NCBI GenBank assembly: GCA_945861585.1
Contig: CAMAVC010000005.1
Location: 1-64,000, forward strand
From: Planctomicrobium piriforme
Lineage (GTDB): Bacteria; Planctomycetota; Planctomycetia; Pirellulales; UBA1268
Direction: 5' to 3'
DNA: 64,000 nt
The notes below the pieces were generated by a model. The model was not told where the DNA came from. It searched no databases and saw nothing but the letters and a program-made list of their open reading frames with translations. Shown piece by piece: positions 38,821-48,453 of the stretch (positions are counted from its first letter, which is position 1; each line of letters opens with the position of its first letter). The translations under genes were made by a program, and so were the position numbers.

Positions 38821-40491
38821 GTGCCATTGGCCGACCTATCCTTTGGTCCTCAGGCACATTGTCGCCCAGCGGAGTTCGATTTCATTTCCACTCCGGCGAA
38901 CGCACCTGTCGTCACGACACGGCGCACCGACCTCGATGCCCTGCGCAGCTTCGCCATGCTGCTGGGCGTCGCCCTGCACGCGGCGCTGAGCTTCGTGCCG
39001 TTTCCCTGGCCCGTGCGAGACGTCGAACGGAGCGACGTGCTCGTCCTGTTGATCGCGGCCGTACACGGCTTCCGGATGCCGCTGTTCTTCCTGCTGAGCG
39101 GCTATTTCACGATGCTCGTCTTTCGCCGCCGCGGGCTCGCGAGCCTGCTCGAGCAGCGGTTCATGCGGATCTTCCTGCCGCTGATCATCGCCACGGCGAC
39201 GATCGTGCCGCTCGACACGGTGATCGAGGGCTATGCGCTGCGGACGAACCAGCGCGATCCCACCGTTGTCGACCTGCTCTCAGGCGACGAAGCAGCGGTG
39301 CGCCGGCGGCTCGCGGCCCCCGGAGCGGCCGATCGCGAGGACGCTCTCTGGGGCCTCAAGCCACTCGACTGGGCCACGATGCGGGGCGACCCGGACATCG
39401 TGGCAGCCGTGCTCGACGCCGGCGGCGAAGCCAATAGCTGCGATCGCACCGGCAACGCGCCGCTCCACCTGGCCACCTACTTTGGCCGGGACAAAGCGGC
39501 GAGGCTCCTCATGGAGCGGGGCGCGGACCCGAACGCCACGAACATCGTCGGCCGGCTGCCTGCGGCGATGATGAGCCAGCCGGCCGATCTCGTCAGCGAA
39601 TTCGCGCCCCTCATCGACATGAATCCGGTCGGCGTCGAGGAGATCCTCGCCGGCCGCGAGCGACTGCGTGACTGCCTGCCCCCGGGGCCGAATCCACAGG
39701 GCACCCTCGGCGGCCCACTCGACCGAGCGACGCTCGCCTGGTCCGAGATCCTGTCGGCGGAATGGCTCCGCCTGCGAGTTGGTTCGTGGTCGGTGCACCT
39801 CGTGCAGACGAACATCTTCCACCACCTCTGGTTCCTGTGGTTCCTGTGCTGGCTCATCGTCGCATTCGCGGCGCTCGCCTGGACGGGCCTTGTGCCGACG
39901 GGCCGCCGACGCTGGTGGCTGGTGGCGGCCTCGTGCGTGCCGCAGATGGTGATGGGGATGTCGATGGCGGTGGGCTACGGCCCCGACACGTCGCTCGGGA
40001 TTCTCCCGCGGCCACACCTGCTTGCCTTCTACGCCTGCTTCTACTTCTTCGGCGTCGCCACGTTCGCCGCGGAGGGCCTCGATACGCGGCTCGGCCGCCA
40101 CTGGAAGCTGCTCCTGCCGACGGGGATCGTGCTCTTCCTGATCGGCATCGCCACCATGAACGACCGGCTGCTCGCGAGCGTGCTGCAGCCCGCCTACGCA
40201 TGGGCGATATCGCTGGGACTGATCGGGCTGTTTTCCCGATTCTGCTCCCGGCCCAGCCCGCTCGTGTCATGGTTGGCCGACGCCTCGTACTGGATGTACA
40301 TCGTGCACCCGCCGGTGGTGATGGTGGCGCAGATGATCGTTCGCCGGTGGGCCGTGCCGGCAGACCTGAAGTTTCTCGTGGTCATGGCGCTGGTGACGCC
40401 GGCGCTGCTCCTGAGCTACCGCTACGGCGTGCGCTCCACGCCGATCGGCAGCCTGCTCAACGGCCCGCGCAGGGCCTCGTCCGGCAGCTAG
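38821..40491 (+). CDS. Acyltransferase-3-like membrane protein with inserted ankyrin repeats
   Basis: TRRTDLDALRSFAMLLGVALHAAL..RMPLFFLLSGYFTMLVFRRRG, then ANK block (RTGNAPLHLATYFGRDKAARLLMERGADPNATNIVGRLP), then C-terminal TM helices with YWMYIVHPPVVMVAQ. Confidence 0.8.
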   Translation: MPLADLSFGPQAHCRPAEFDFISTPANAPVVTTRRTDLDALRSFAMLLGVALHAALSFVPFPWPVRDVERSDVLVLLIAAVHGFRMPLFFLLSGYFTMLVFRRRGLASLLEQRFMRIFLPLIIATATIVPLDTVIEGYALRTNQRDPTVVDLLSGDEAAVRRRLAAPGAADREDALWGLKPLDWATMRGDPDIVAAVLDAGGEANSCDRTGNAPLHLATYFGRDKAARLLMERGADPNATNIVGRLPAAMMSQPADLVSEFAPLIDMNPVGVEEILAGRERLRDCLPPGPNPQGTLGGPLDRATLAWSEILSAEWLRLRVGSWSVHLVQTNIFHHLWFLWFLCWLIVAFAALAWTGLVPTGRRRWWLVAASCVPQMVMGMSMAVGYGPDTSLGILPRPHLLAFYACFYFFGVATFAAEGLDTRLGRHWKLLLPTGIVLFLIGIATMNDRLLASVLQPAYAWAISLGLIGLFSRFCSRPSPLVSWLADASYWMYIVHPPVVMVAQMIVRRWAVPADLKFLVVMALVTPALLLSYRYGVRSTPIGSLLNGPRRASSGS

Positions 40492-40547
40492 ACTGCTTCA
40501 GAAACCTTGATCATCAGACGGTCTCTCACGTACCTCCGCCCGCACCC

Positions 40548-42230
40548 ATGACACCCGTCACCCCTAGCGCAGGCCCGCCGAACCGCGGCTCCCTCGACGA
40601 CTTCCTGGCAGCTGACGAGATCGGGCCGCTGCCCAAGCTCTCCGACCGCGACTGGGACGCGCTGCGGCGGAAGGTCGGCAGCCAACTGGCCTGGCGGTTC
40701 TGCACGATGCGAAACCTCGTCGCCCACCGAGGGCGATTCGCCTTCGACGCCATGGGCTTCGCCTGGGGCGGCATCTATCGGACGCTCCTGGTGAGCTCGA
40801 TCGTGACCACGTCGTTTCGCAACGAAGGCCATTTCCGCGCCGGAGAGCGGATCGGCGGTACCAGCGATTTTTTTTCGGGGGCGTTTGCGTTCTCCCGGGC
40901 ATCCGCAGAGTTCGACGAGATCGTTCGGCTGGTCAACCTCAGGCACCACGTCGCCGGCGTCGTGACGCCGGTCAGCGACGGCCGCGTCTGCGTCGTGCCA
41001 GGCTACGAGGCCGACTACGCCTATGTCGCCACCGCCTTCATCGAGTCGATCCGCCGCGGGCTGGGCCTCTGCGGACTCGCCTCCGACAGCCCCGCCGGCC
41101 GGGTGCTGGCCGGCCAGGTGTGCACGATCCTCTATCAGCTCGCCGGCTCCACCGGGCTGACTCGGGTGCCGCGCGACCTGGCCGCCCACGAGCGGTTTCG
41201 CGACGCCTACGACCAGCGGCTTCGTGAGCGGCCCCCGTCGCCTCGTGTTCGACGGATGGCCCAGGAAATCGCCCACCGCATCGTGCCCTTCACGGCCTTC
41301 ATGTCGGGCTCGACCGCCGCTGCCCACGTCGCGCGGCACATCGACCCCGAGACGAGGCAGTTCCTGTTTCCAGACGGCGAGGTTCCGGAGGAACTGGAGC
41401 GGCGGCGGCAGGAATGGCACCGACGGCAGAAGCGACAGCGAACCCTCGCTGACATTCGCGGCAAGTCGCAGGCCCGGCAGGCGCTGGCCCTGCGACCCGA
41501 TGTGGCCGCGCTCCACCTGGCGTATCACGAGGCAGTGCACGTCAACACCGACGACGCGATCGACGACCGGCTCGTGGGCGCGATCCTGCTCCATGCCCTC
41601 GACGCCGACCCCTCCTGCACCCCGCCGCTCGAGCGGCGGTCGATCGAGCTCGCCCCCGGTGAGGCACTCATCCGACAGGGACAACAGGTGGGCGAGATGT
41701 ACGTCGTGCTCTCCACGACCGCACCCCTGGTCGTCATGCATGCCCGCGACGACGCGGAGCCGCGACAGGTGGCCGTGCTCGCCGCGCCCACCGTGCTCGG
41801 CGAGATCGGGATGTGGCGGGGCCAGCCGGCCGTGGCGACCGTGACGACCCGGGAACCCAACCGCCTCGAGATGCTCGTGATCGATGCGGTGCGGTTCGCG
41901 GCGCTCAAGAAGGAGCCCGGCTTCCGCGCCGCCACCGCCGCCGAGGTGCAGCGTCGGCTCGCGCTCAACTCGGCCCTCCTCGGCACGCTGCTCGACGATG
42001 CCGCCGCCAGCACCAAGAGCCCGCTGGTGGCGTCGATTGCACAGCTGTTCCGCTTCCTCACAGGCGACTCCCACGTCGCGCTCGACGTGGTCATCGGCCT
42101 GCCCGAGCAGGCCACCCCCGATGAATGCGTCGAGGCGCTGCGGACCCAGGTGGACGAGGCCATCCGGGCCGGCGGCCTGCCGCCGGAACTCGAACGGCAC
42201 CTCGCCACCGTGGTGGCCACCATCGGCTGA
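40548..42230 (+). CDS. Two-domain protein: N-terminal DUF2236/MpaB-like oxygenase domain (tentative) and C-terminal cyclic-nucleotide-binding-like domain
   Basis: N-terminus RTLLVSSIVTTSFRNEGHFRAGERIGGTSDFF..RLVNLRHHVAGVVTPVSDGR; C-terminus IELAPGEALIRQGQQVGEMYVVLSTTAPLVV..APTVLGEIGMWRGQPAVATVTTREPNRLEMLVID. Confidence 0.6.
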   Translation: MTPVTPSAGPPNRGSLDDFLAADEIGPLPKLSDRDWDALRRKVGSQLAWRFCTMRNLVAHRGRFAFDAMGFAWGGIYRTLLVSSIVTTSFRNEGHFRAGERIGGTSDFFSGAFAFSRASAEFDEIVRLVNLRHHVAGVVTPVSDGRVCVVPGYEADYAYVATAFIESIRRGLGLCGLASDSPAGRVLAGQVCTILYQLAGSTGLTRVPRDLAAHERFRDAYDQRLRERPPSPRVRRMAQEIAHRIVPFTAFMSGSTAAAHVARHIDPETRQFLFPDGEVPEELERRRQEWHRRQKRQRTLADIRGKSQARQALALRPDVAALHLAYHEAVHVNTDDAIDDRLVGAILLHALDADPSCTPPLERRSIELAPGEALIRQGQQVGEMYVVLSTTAPLVVMHARDDAEPRQVAVLAAPTVLGEIGMWRGQPAVATVTTREPNRLEMLVIDAVRFAALKKEPGFRAATAAEVQRRLALNSALLGTLLDDAAASTKSPLVASIAQLFRFLTGDSHVALDVVIGLPEQATPDECVEALRTQVDEAIRAGGLPPELERHLATVVATIG

Positions 42231-42336
42231 ACGCGGCCGGGAGCCGACTCGGTGCCGCGGCAACCGCTGGCGGTCGGGCCGTTGGCAGGGCTATGCTTCC
42301 GAGCTGCTCACCCACATCCACCGCGGGTCTCACATC

Positions 42337-43143
42337 GTGTTGAAAGCCTACGCGGGTCACTGGTGCCTTATCACCGGGGCCTCCTCGGGGATCGGAGCCG
42401 AGTTCGCCCGGCAGCTGGCGGCGCGGGGCATGCACTGCGTGCTGGTGGCCCGGCGTCAGGATCGCCTCCAGGCCTTGGCGCAGGAACTCGAGGCGGCCCA
42501 CGGCACCCGCTGCGAGATCGTGTCCGCCGACCTGTCCCAGCCGCGTGCGGCACAGGAGCTGCTCGCCGAGGTTGCCCGCCGGGGCATCGCGGTGGAACTG
42601 CTGGTCAACAACGCGGGGTTCGGGATGGTGTCGGCAGTGGAGGAGACCGACGTCGGGCGGGCCCTGGAGTTGATCCAGGTCAACGTCACGTGCCTGACCG
42701 AGTTGACGCTCTCGGCGGCGCAGGAGATGGTCCGCCGCGGGCACGGGGGAATCATCAACATCGGGTCGATCGTGTCGTTCCAGCCCGTCGCCTACATGGG
42801 GGTGTACGCGGCGAGCAAGGCCTACGTGCTGCACTTCAGCGAGGCCCTGTGGGCGGAACTGCGGCCTCGCGGGGTCACCGTGACGACGCTCTGCCCCGGA
42901 ACGACGCGGACCGAGTTCTTCGACCATTCCGGCGTTCCCGGCTGGGCCGAGCGGAAGCGCGGGCAGGACGTGCAGACGGTGGTCAGCACCGGGCTCGCGG
43001 CGTTCGACGCGGGTCGGCAGTACGTGATCTCGGGCTGGATGAACTATCTGGTGTCCCTCGCGGTGCGGCTGGCCACGCGGGCCACGGTGGTCGAGTGGAG
43101 CCTGTCGATCTTCCGCCCCCAGCGCGGTCGCGAAAGACATTGA
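42337..43143 (+). CDS. Short-chain dehydrogenase/reductase
   Basis: CLITGASSGIGAEFARQLAARG..ELLVNNAGFGMV..YAASKAYVLHFSEAL; GTG/TTG start. Confidence 0.9.
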   Translation: MLKAYAGHWCLITGASSGIGAEFARQLAARGMHCVLVARRQDRLQALAQELEAAHGTRCEIVSADLSQPRAAQELLAEVARRGIAVELLVNNAGFGMVSAVEETDVGRALELIQVNVTCLTELTLSAAQEMVRRGHGGIINIGSIVSFQPVAYMGVYAASKAYVLHFSEALWAELRPRGVTVTTLCPGTTRTEFFDHSGVPGWAERKRGQDVQTVVSTGLAAFDAGRQYVISGWMNYLVSLAVRLATRATVVEWSLSIFRPQRGRERH

Positions 43144-43150
43144 CGCCCGG

Positions 43151-43230
43151 CGGATCTCGCGGTCATTTCCACTTCGCCGAACGCACCCGCCGCCGCAACG
43201 CGGCGTGCCGATCTCGATGCCCTGCGCAAC
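43151..43230 (+). pseudogene. Remnant of the acyltransferase N-terminus
   Basis: 80 bp aligned without gaps to 38870-38949, about 63/80 identities by eye. Translates ISTSPNAPAAATRRADLDALRN* versus ISTPANAPVVTTRRTDLDALRS. Confidence 0.75.
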
Positions 43231-43369
43231 TGACGTTCTCCCCGGTTCTTGATCCATCCGGGATGTTCGGTTTTTACCTTCGACATCACCGGAATGGATG
43301 GGTTTTTCCGCTAAGCAATGATCTGCCAGTCATGATGGGCGATCTCCCGGTTCTGCTATCTTTTTGGCA

Positions 43370-44401
43370 TCAGGAATTGCTCGCGGGCTTCCTCGGCAGG
43401 AGCACCGCAGGATGCTTTCTGAGCGCGGCCGCGACCTCTGGACTGACAGTGGTCAGACCCATGAGGTGGAGCCGGCCTTTGTGTGTAGCCAACGCAGCTG
43501 CCGTCGGGGAATCCAGATCGGTGATCCCCTTGAGGACGAGCTCGCCGGAGAACCTCGCCAGCGCTGCGGCGGATTCCACGGAGATGCGGGTCAGACCATT
43601 CAGGACGAGCGTGCCGGGGCGATTGAGTTTGCGGTTGCCGACGCGTTTGGCGAGCGCGGCAGCCACCTCGGGATCGAGTGAGGTGAGGTCGTTGAGCACG
43701 AGCACCCCTTCGTGCGCAGCGAGTGCCTCGGCAGTCTCGGGAGTGAGTGATGCGAGCCTGTCGATGCGCAGCACGGAGACGGCCCGGTCGATGCGATGCT
43801 GCGGTCCTTCCTTCTTCGAGACTTCCGTGCCGCGGTGCTTCGCGAGTTCTGCCGCGATCGCTGGCGAGAGTTCCGTAAGGCCCAGCCGCAATTCGCCCCA
43901 CTGCCGGGCGAGCTTCTGCGCGAGCGGCACGGAGTTGAGCCTCTCGAGCCCGTACAGGAGCACCATGCCTTGGTGCGCGGCGAGCGATTTGGCCGCCTCG
44001 GGAGCGAGCCTTTTCAGTCCATTAAGCCGCAGGTCGGCTGTGCCGAAGGCGGGCGATGCGGCGTGGTCGGCGAGCACCTTTGCCGTTTCCGGTGAGAGTT
44101 CTGTCAAACCGTTGAACGAGAGATTCACCTTCGGCTTCACGAGCACCTCCGCCACCTCGGGCGTGAGGCTCGTCAGCGAATCGAACCGCCAAAAGTAACC
44201 ATCCAGCCCGGCTATCGTCGCTGGCTTCTTCGCCGCCAACTCGGTCGCCTGCTCGACCGTGAGCGTGGTGAGCTTCGACACGTCCCGGGCAACGGCGACA
44301 CTGGCGATGCCGGGGTACACGGCGAGCAAGGCACATGCGGCTAGGGCGACGACGAGGCGACGACCGCCAGCCATGGGCACGTGCATCATCGGCGGCCTCA
44401 T
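43370..44401 (-). CDS. LRR-like repeat protein with units of type LxGLTxLSPEvAxALAxHxGxL
   Basis: At least ten recognisable units (LSFNGLTELSPETAKVLADHA; LRLNGLKRLAPEAAKSLAAHQG; LVLNGLTRISVESAAALARFSGE..). Confidence 0.75.
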   Translation of the reverse strand: MRPPMMHVPMAGGRRLVVALAACALLAVYPGIASVAVARDVSKLTTLTVEQATELAAKKPATIAGLDGYFWRFDSLTSLTPEVAEVLVKPKVNLSFNGLTELSPETAKVLADHAASPAFGTADLRLNGLKRLAPEAAKSLAAHQGMVLLYGLERLNSVPLAQKLARQWGELRLGLTELSPAIAAELAKHRGTEVSKKEGPQHRIDRAVSVLRIDRLASLTPETAEALAAHEGVLVLNDLTSLDPEVAAALAKRVGNRKLNRPGTLVLNGLTRISVESAAALARFSGELVLKGITDLDSPTAAALATHKGRLHLMGLTTVSPEVAAALRKHPAVLLPRKPASNS

Positions 44402-47040
44402 TTTTGAATGAGCAGATCGCTCTCGCAGCAGAGCAGCACGAGATCGCGAAGCCGGAAGCCGTCGGCCGCGTCACGGTCCACGATTGCGCGGATGGCAGGC
44501 CGATCCGCCGCCGTCAATTCACGGCCAAGCATGTGGATGAGCAGCTTCTCCACAAGGCAACGGGCAAACTGCGGCTGCCGCTGGAGCAGTTGGTCCTTGA
44601 AGCCGGCCACGCCCTTGAACGGCACGCCATCGAATTCTCCACCCGGATCGAGGGGCAGGCTCTTGTCGGTGGCTGGGTAGTAGTAGCTGCTGCGGAACGT
44701 GCCGATGGCGTCGTAGCTTTCGAGGGCGAACCCGGGGGGATCGATGTGGCGATGGCAGGAATAGCAGGCAGGATTGTCGCGATGCGCTTGGAGCCGGGCA
44801 CGGATCGTGGTCGTGCCCCGCACGTCGGGCTCGACGACGGGAATGTTCGGGGGCGGAGGTGACGGCGGGGCGCCAAGGATGTTTTCCAGCACCCAGGCCC
44901 CGCGGACCACGGGAGACGTGTCGACGCCGTTGGCGGTGAGCGTGAGCACGCTTGCCTGCCCGAGCACGCCGCCGCGGCGCCGGTCGGGGAGCTTCACCCG
45001 CACGAAGCCCTGCGAGGGCGCGTGGCCCGCGGCGTCGGTGCGGAGGTCGTCCGCCGTGAGCCCGTCCACGGGCTTGCCGAGGTCGGCCTCCGTCGTCTTC
45101 CAGTCGAGCCTGTAATGCTTCGCGAGGGCCCGATTGACGAACGTGTAGTCGGAGTCGAGCAGGTCGGCGATCGGGCCGTTGGTCCGCAGGAGCCGCTTGA
45201 AGAACAGCCGCGTCTCCTTCCGCATCGCCGGCTCGAGTTTGTCGTTGGAGTAGACCTCGAAACCAGACGGCGCCATCGAGCCGAGCTTCTGCAGCCGCAG
45301 CCAGCCGTCGAGAAACTCGTTGACGAAGGTGTCGGATCGGGGATCGTCGAGCAGCCGCTCCGCTTCCTGCCTGCGCACCTGCGGCCGGACGAGATCGCCT
45401 GCGACGGCGTGGGAGAGGAGCGCGGCATCCGGCGGGGCCGACCAGAGAAAATACGACAGCCGCGAGGCGATCTCATGGCCGTCGAGGAAGTCACCCTTCT
45501 CCTCACGGAAGAGGAATTCCGGCGCGCAGAGCACCGCCTGAATGCCCTCCACGATCGCCTGCTGCGCGGCCTGCTCGGCAGGCGTGCCGGCCTTCAGGGC
45601 GGCCTGTTCGCCGGCCCGCACGAGATCCAGGATCGGCGCCACGTCGTCAGCCGCCACCGGCCGCCGCCAGGCCCGTGCGGCGAATGACCGCAGCACGTCG
45701 CCCGCGGCCGCCGACTCGTAGGGCCTGTCGCCGAAGATGGCGCGGTGGCTCGGAGGCGGCCACTGGTCGTTGAGCGGCCCCGTGACCTCGGCTTTGTGCA
45801 CGCGGATTCGTGGGGTCTCGAAAAAGATGGGCGTGGCCCAGCCGAGCGGCTTGTCCGCGGCCTCGAAATCGGCAAGCTGCTGTTTGTCGAGCAGCGTGTA
45901 GCGGTTTTCGGAAAGGTAATAGTCCATCCGATAGTCGCTGTTCGTCGGGCCGTTCACGTATTCGAATTTGGGAAACTGCCCGGCCTCCATCCACACGCGG
46001 CATTCGAGCCACGTGGGCACATCGTCGGGAACGTCCCACACCGCGACGGGCTGCCCGTCACCGCCGCGGCCGCGGGGACTGATCAATTCAGTCCGGATGG
46101 CGTCGCGGTTCGCGGGGTCGATGCCCACGAGCGATCCGAGCGTCATCGACAGCCGCAGCGGCTCCGCGGGATCGAACAGCGACTTGTCGTATATCTTGCC
46201 GGGGTCCATGTCGCCCCGGCGAAATTTCGCTTCGGCGAGCACGCGGATCGAATACCACCCGGCAACGAGCACGCCCTGTCGCATGTTCCAGAGCGGAATG
46301 CAGCCGCCCCGCAGATCGAGCGTGGAATACGGCCGCGCCCAGGGGGATTTTGCGGCGGCAAGTTCCCACTCGGCATAGCGAATGCCCCACGATTCCGCGT
46401 CGAACGGCGGCTTGAGCGTGATCGCTCGCTCCTCGGGCCGGGGTTCGAAATGCACGGCCCGACCGACGACATCCTTCGCTGCGGCGAGATACTGCCGCAG
46501 GAGGAAGTTCGAGGTCACGAGCTTTTCACCATCGGACGCGAAGCCGTGTGAGAGTGCGTCGTCAGGAAAGACGCGGGTCGGGTCGCGGCCGCTCAGATCC
46601 AAGTCGAGAAGTTCTTCGAGCGTGCGGCGGTATTCGGTGCGGTTGAGCCGCCGCAGCACGGCCGTGTCGCGGGCGGGCTTGCTCCGTGCATGGGCCACGA
46701 CTGCCTGCTCGAGCGCGAGCGCCGCGGCCTGTCGCTCGGCTGAGCCCGGCTGCTCCTCCTCGGGCGGTGGCATCGTGCCCCGCTCGATCTGCTCGAGGGC
46801 CTTGAGCCAGCCGGCAGCCGTGGCGTCGGTGACGGCATTCCCGAGCGATTCGAGCGACACGCCGTTTTCGCGGGTGGCGTCGTCGTGGCAGGCCATGCAG
46901 TGCTTGGCCATGAAGCCCTGAACGCAGCTGTCGATCGCAGCCGACGGACCGGCTGGCGTGCGTCCGGTGGCCTCGGCAGCGCTGCCCACGGCTGATGCGG
47001 CGAATGCCACCAGAGCCGCGCCGAGCAGCCGCACGCTCAT
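44398..47040 (-). CDS. DUF1592-type (DUF1587/1592/1588/1585) c-type-cytochrome-like protein
   Basis: Two CxxCH motifs (HCMACHDD; CYSCHRHIDPPGFALESYDAIG), RRLNRTEYRRTLEELLDLD. Confidence 0.9.
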   Translation of the reverse strand: MSVRLLGAALVAFAASAVGSAAEATGRTPAGPSAAIDSCVQGFMAKHCMACHDDATRENGVSLESLGNAVTDATAAGWLKALEQIERGTMPPPEEEQPGSAERQAAALALEQAVVAHARSKPARDTAVLRRLNRTEYRRTLEELLDLDLSGRDPTRVFPDDALSHGFASDGEKLVTSNFLLRQYLAAAKDVVGRAVHFEPRPEERAITLKPPFDAESWGIRYAEWELAAAKSPWARPYSTLDLRGGCIPLWNMRQGVLVAGWYSIRVLAEAKFRRGDMDPGKIYDKSLFDPAEPLRLSMTLGSLVGIDPANRDAIRTELISPRGRGGDGQPVAVWDVPDDVPTWLECRVWMEAGQFPKFEYVNGPTNSDYRMDYYLSENRYTLLDKQQLADFEAADKPLGWATPIFFETPRIRVHKAEVTGPLNDQWPPPSHRAIFGDRPYESAAAGDVLRSFAARAWRRPVAADDVAPILDLVRAGEQAALKAGTPAEQAAQQAIVEGIQAVLCAPEFLFREEKGDFLDGHEIASRLSYFLWSAPPDAALLSHAVAGDLVRPQVRRQEAERLLDDPRSDTFVNEFLDGWLRLQKLGSMAPSGFEVYSNDKLEPAMRKETRLFFKRLLRTNGPIADLLDSDYTFVNRALAKHYRLDWKTTEADLGKPVDGLTADDLRTDAAGHAPSQGFVRVKLPDRRRGGVLGQASVLTLTANGVDTSPVVRGAWVLENILGAPPSPPPPNIPVVEPDVRGTTTIRARLQAHRDNPACYSCHRHIDPPGFALESYDAIGTFRSSYYYPATDKSLPLDPGGEFDGVPFKGVAGFKDQLLQRQPQFARCLVEKLLIHMLGRELTAADRPAIRAIVDRDAADGFRLRDLVLLCCESDLLIQK

Positions 47041-48287
47041 GACAGTGCCCCGAACGTGCCGGTGCTCTTGCCGAATGACTCCGCCTCGACGCCAAACCGC
47101 TGCGCAATCGACAGATAGAGGTTTGAAAGCGGCACCCGCTTTCCCTTCTCGGCCGGCAGGATCACGTGCGTGGCGTGCTTGTGGCCGCCGCCTGCGAGCA
47201 GAACCGGGAGGTTTTGGTTTGTGTGGGCGCTGCCATCCCCCATGCCGCTGCCGAAGAGCACCTGCGTGGTATCGAGCAGGCCGGCCTGTTCGAGCCGGGT
47301 CAGAAACTTCGCGAGATGCACAAGCTGGTAGTGCTCCACCTTCCGCAGGCCGGCCATGAGCGTCGGATCCTTTCCGTGATGCGAGAGGCCGTGGTAGTGC
47401 CCTGCCACGCCCACCGCCTTGGCGTCGAACGAGCCCGGAACCTCGATCGTGGCCACGCGGGTGGTGTCGGTCTCGAGGGCGAGCGCAATGAGGTCGAACA
47501 GGATCGGAACCTGCTGCGTCACGGGGCCGTCGGTCGGCTCCTTGAAATCGACCCGCGGCCGGCTCTTCGAGAGCCAGGCTTTTTCCATGGCGATCGACTT
47601 CTCCACCTCGCGGATGGCCGTGAAGTATTGATCGAGCTTCGCCCGATCGCGGCCCGACAGCCGGCGGTTCATTCGGGTGGCCTGCCCAGATACGGCGTCG
47701 AGGATCGAGTCTTGTCGGTCGTAGTCCACCGCTTGCTGCGCCGTCTGCTCGGGGGGCTGCTCCAGGAACAGCATCTTGAAGACCTGCGACACCTTCATGA
47801 TCGGCGGCACGGCGACGCCCGTGCGGGTCCAGCAGAGTTCCACGGCACCTTCTGCCGCCGGCCCGGCAGCCGTGTTGACCACCGGGAACCGCGTCTGGCC
47901 GGCCACGCTTCGCGCGAGGAACTGGTCGAGCGAAATGTTGCCGTCCGGCATCCCCGGGGCCTCTGACGACTTGACGCCGGAAAGGAACGTGTGCGTGAGT
48001 CCGTGGCCGCCGGAGGTGCCATGGTCGAGGTTCGAGAACACGGTGAACTTCCCGCGCAGGGGCTCGAGCGGGGCGAGGTTCGTCGGGAGCGTTGCTCCGA
48101 GGCCTTGCTCAGTAGGGAAGAAGGCATCGGCGACCATCCCGAAGGGATTGGCGACGCACACGAACCGCTGCACGGCTGCGGGCTCCGCTGCCCGCGACAG
48201 CGTTTCCATCCAAGGCAGCGCGATGCTCACGCCCGCGCCACTTAGGAAGTGCCGGCGGGAGAAGACCGGGCTGCGAAACGGTGTCAT
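47037..48287 (-). CDS. DUF1552 domain-containing protein
   Basis: SRRHFLSGAGVSIALPWMETLSRAAEP..FSNLDHGTSGGHGLTHTFLSGVK; start of the next gene overlaps (ATGA). Confidence 0.9.
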   Translation of the reverse strand: MTPFRSPVFSRRHFLSGAGVSIALPWMETLSRAAEPAAVQRFVCVANPFGMVADAFFPTEQGLGATLPTNLAPLEPLRGKFTVFSNLDHGTSGGHGLTHTFLSGVKSSEAPGMPDGNISLDQFLARSVAGQTRFPVVNTAAGPAAEGAVELCWTRTGVAVPPIMKVSQVFKMLFLEQPPEQTAQQAVDYDRQDSILDAVSGQATRMNRRLSGRDRAKLDQYFTAIREVEKSIAMEKAWLSKSRPRVDFKEPTDGPVTQQVPILFDLIALALETDTTRVATIEVPGSFDAKAVGVAGHYHGLSHHGKDPTLMAGLRKVEHYQLVHLAKFLTRLEQAGLLDTTQVLFGSGMGDGSAHTNQNLPVLLAGGGHKHATHVILPAEKGKRVPLSNLYLSIAQRFGVEAESFGKSTGTFGALS

Positions 48288-48360
48288 GGGTGCGGTCGCT
48301 CTCGTGGCTGGAGTGGTATCGGTCTCTCTTCAATGAAACCGCCAACGAAAACGGTGGCAA

Positions 48361-48376
48361 CTGGCCGTGGGGACAG
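48361..48376. promoter_or_regulatory. Near-palindromic motif site 1 (CTGGCCGTGGGGACAG)
   Basis: 74 bp upstream of the 48287 start; weakest match to CTGKCCGCGCGGMCAG. Confidence 0.5.
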
Positions 48377-48453
48377 GTTCACTGCAACCACGTGTTCCCG
48401 GGCCGTCGTCGCGATCGACGTGCTCGCGGCAGAGTCGCCCGACCAGCGAGAAA

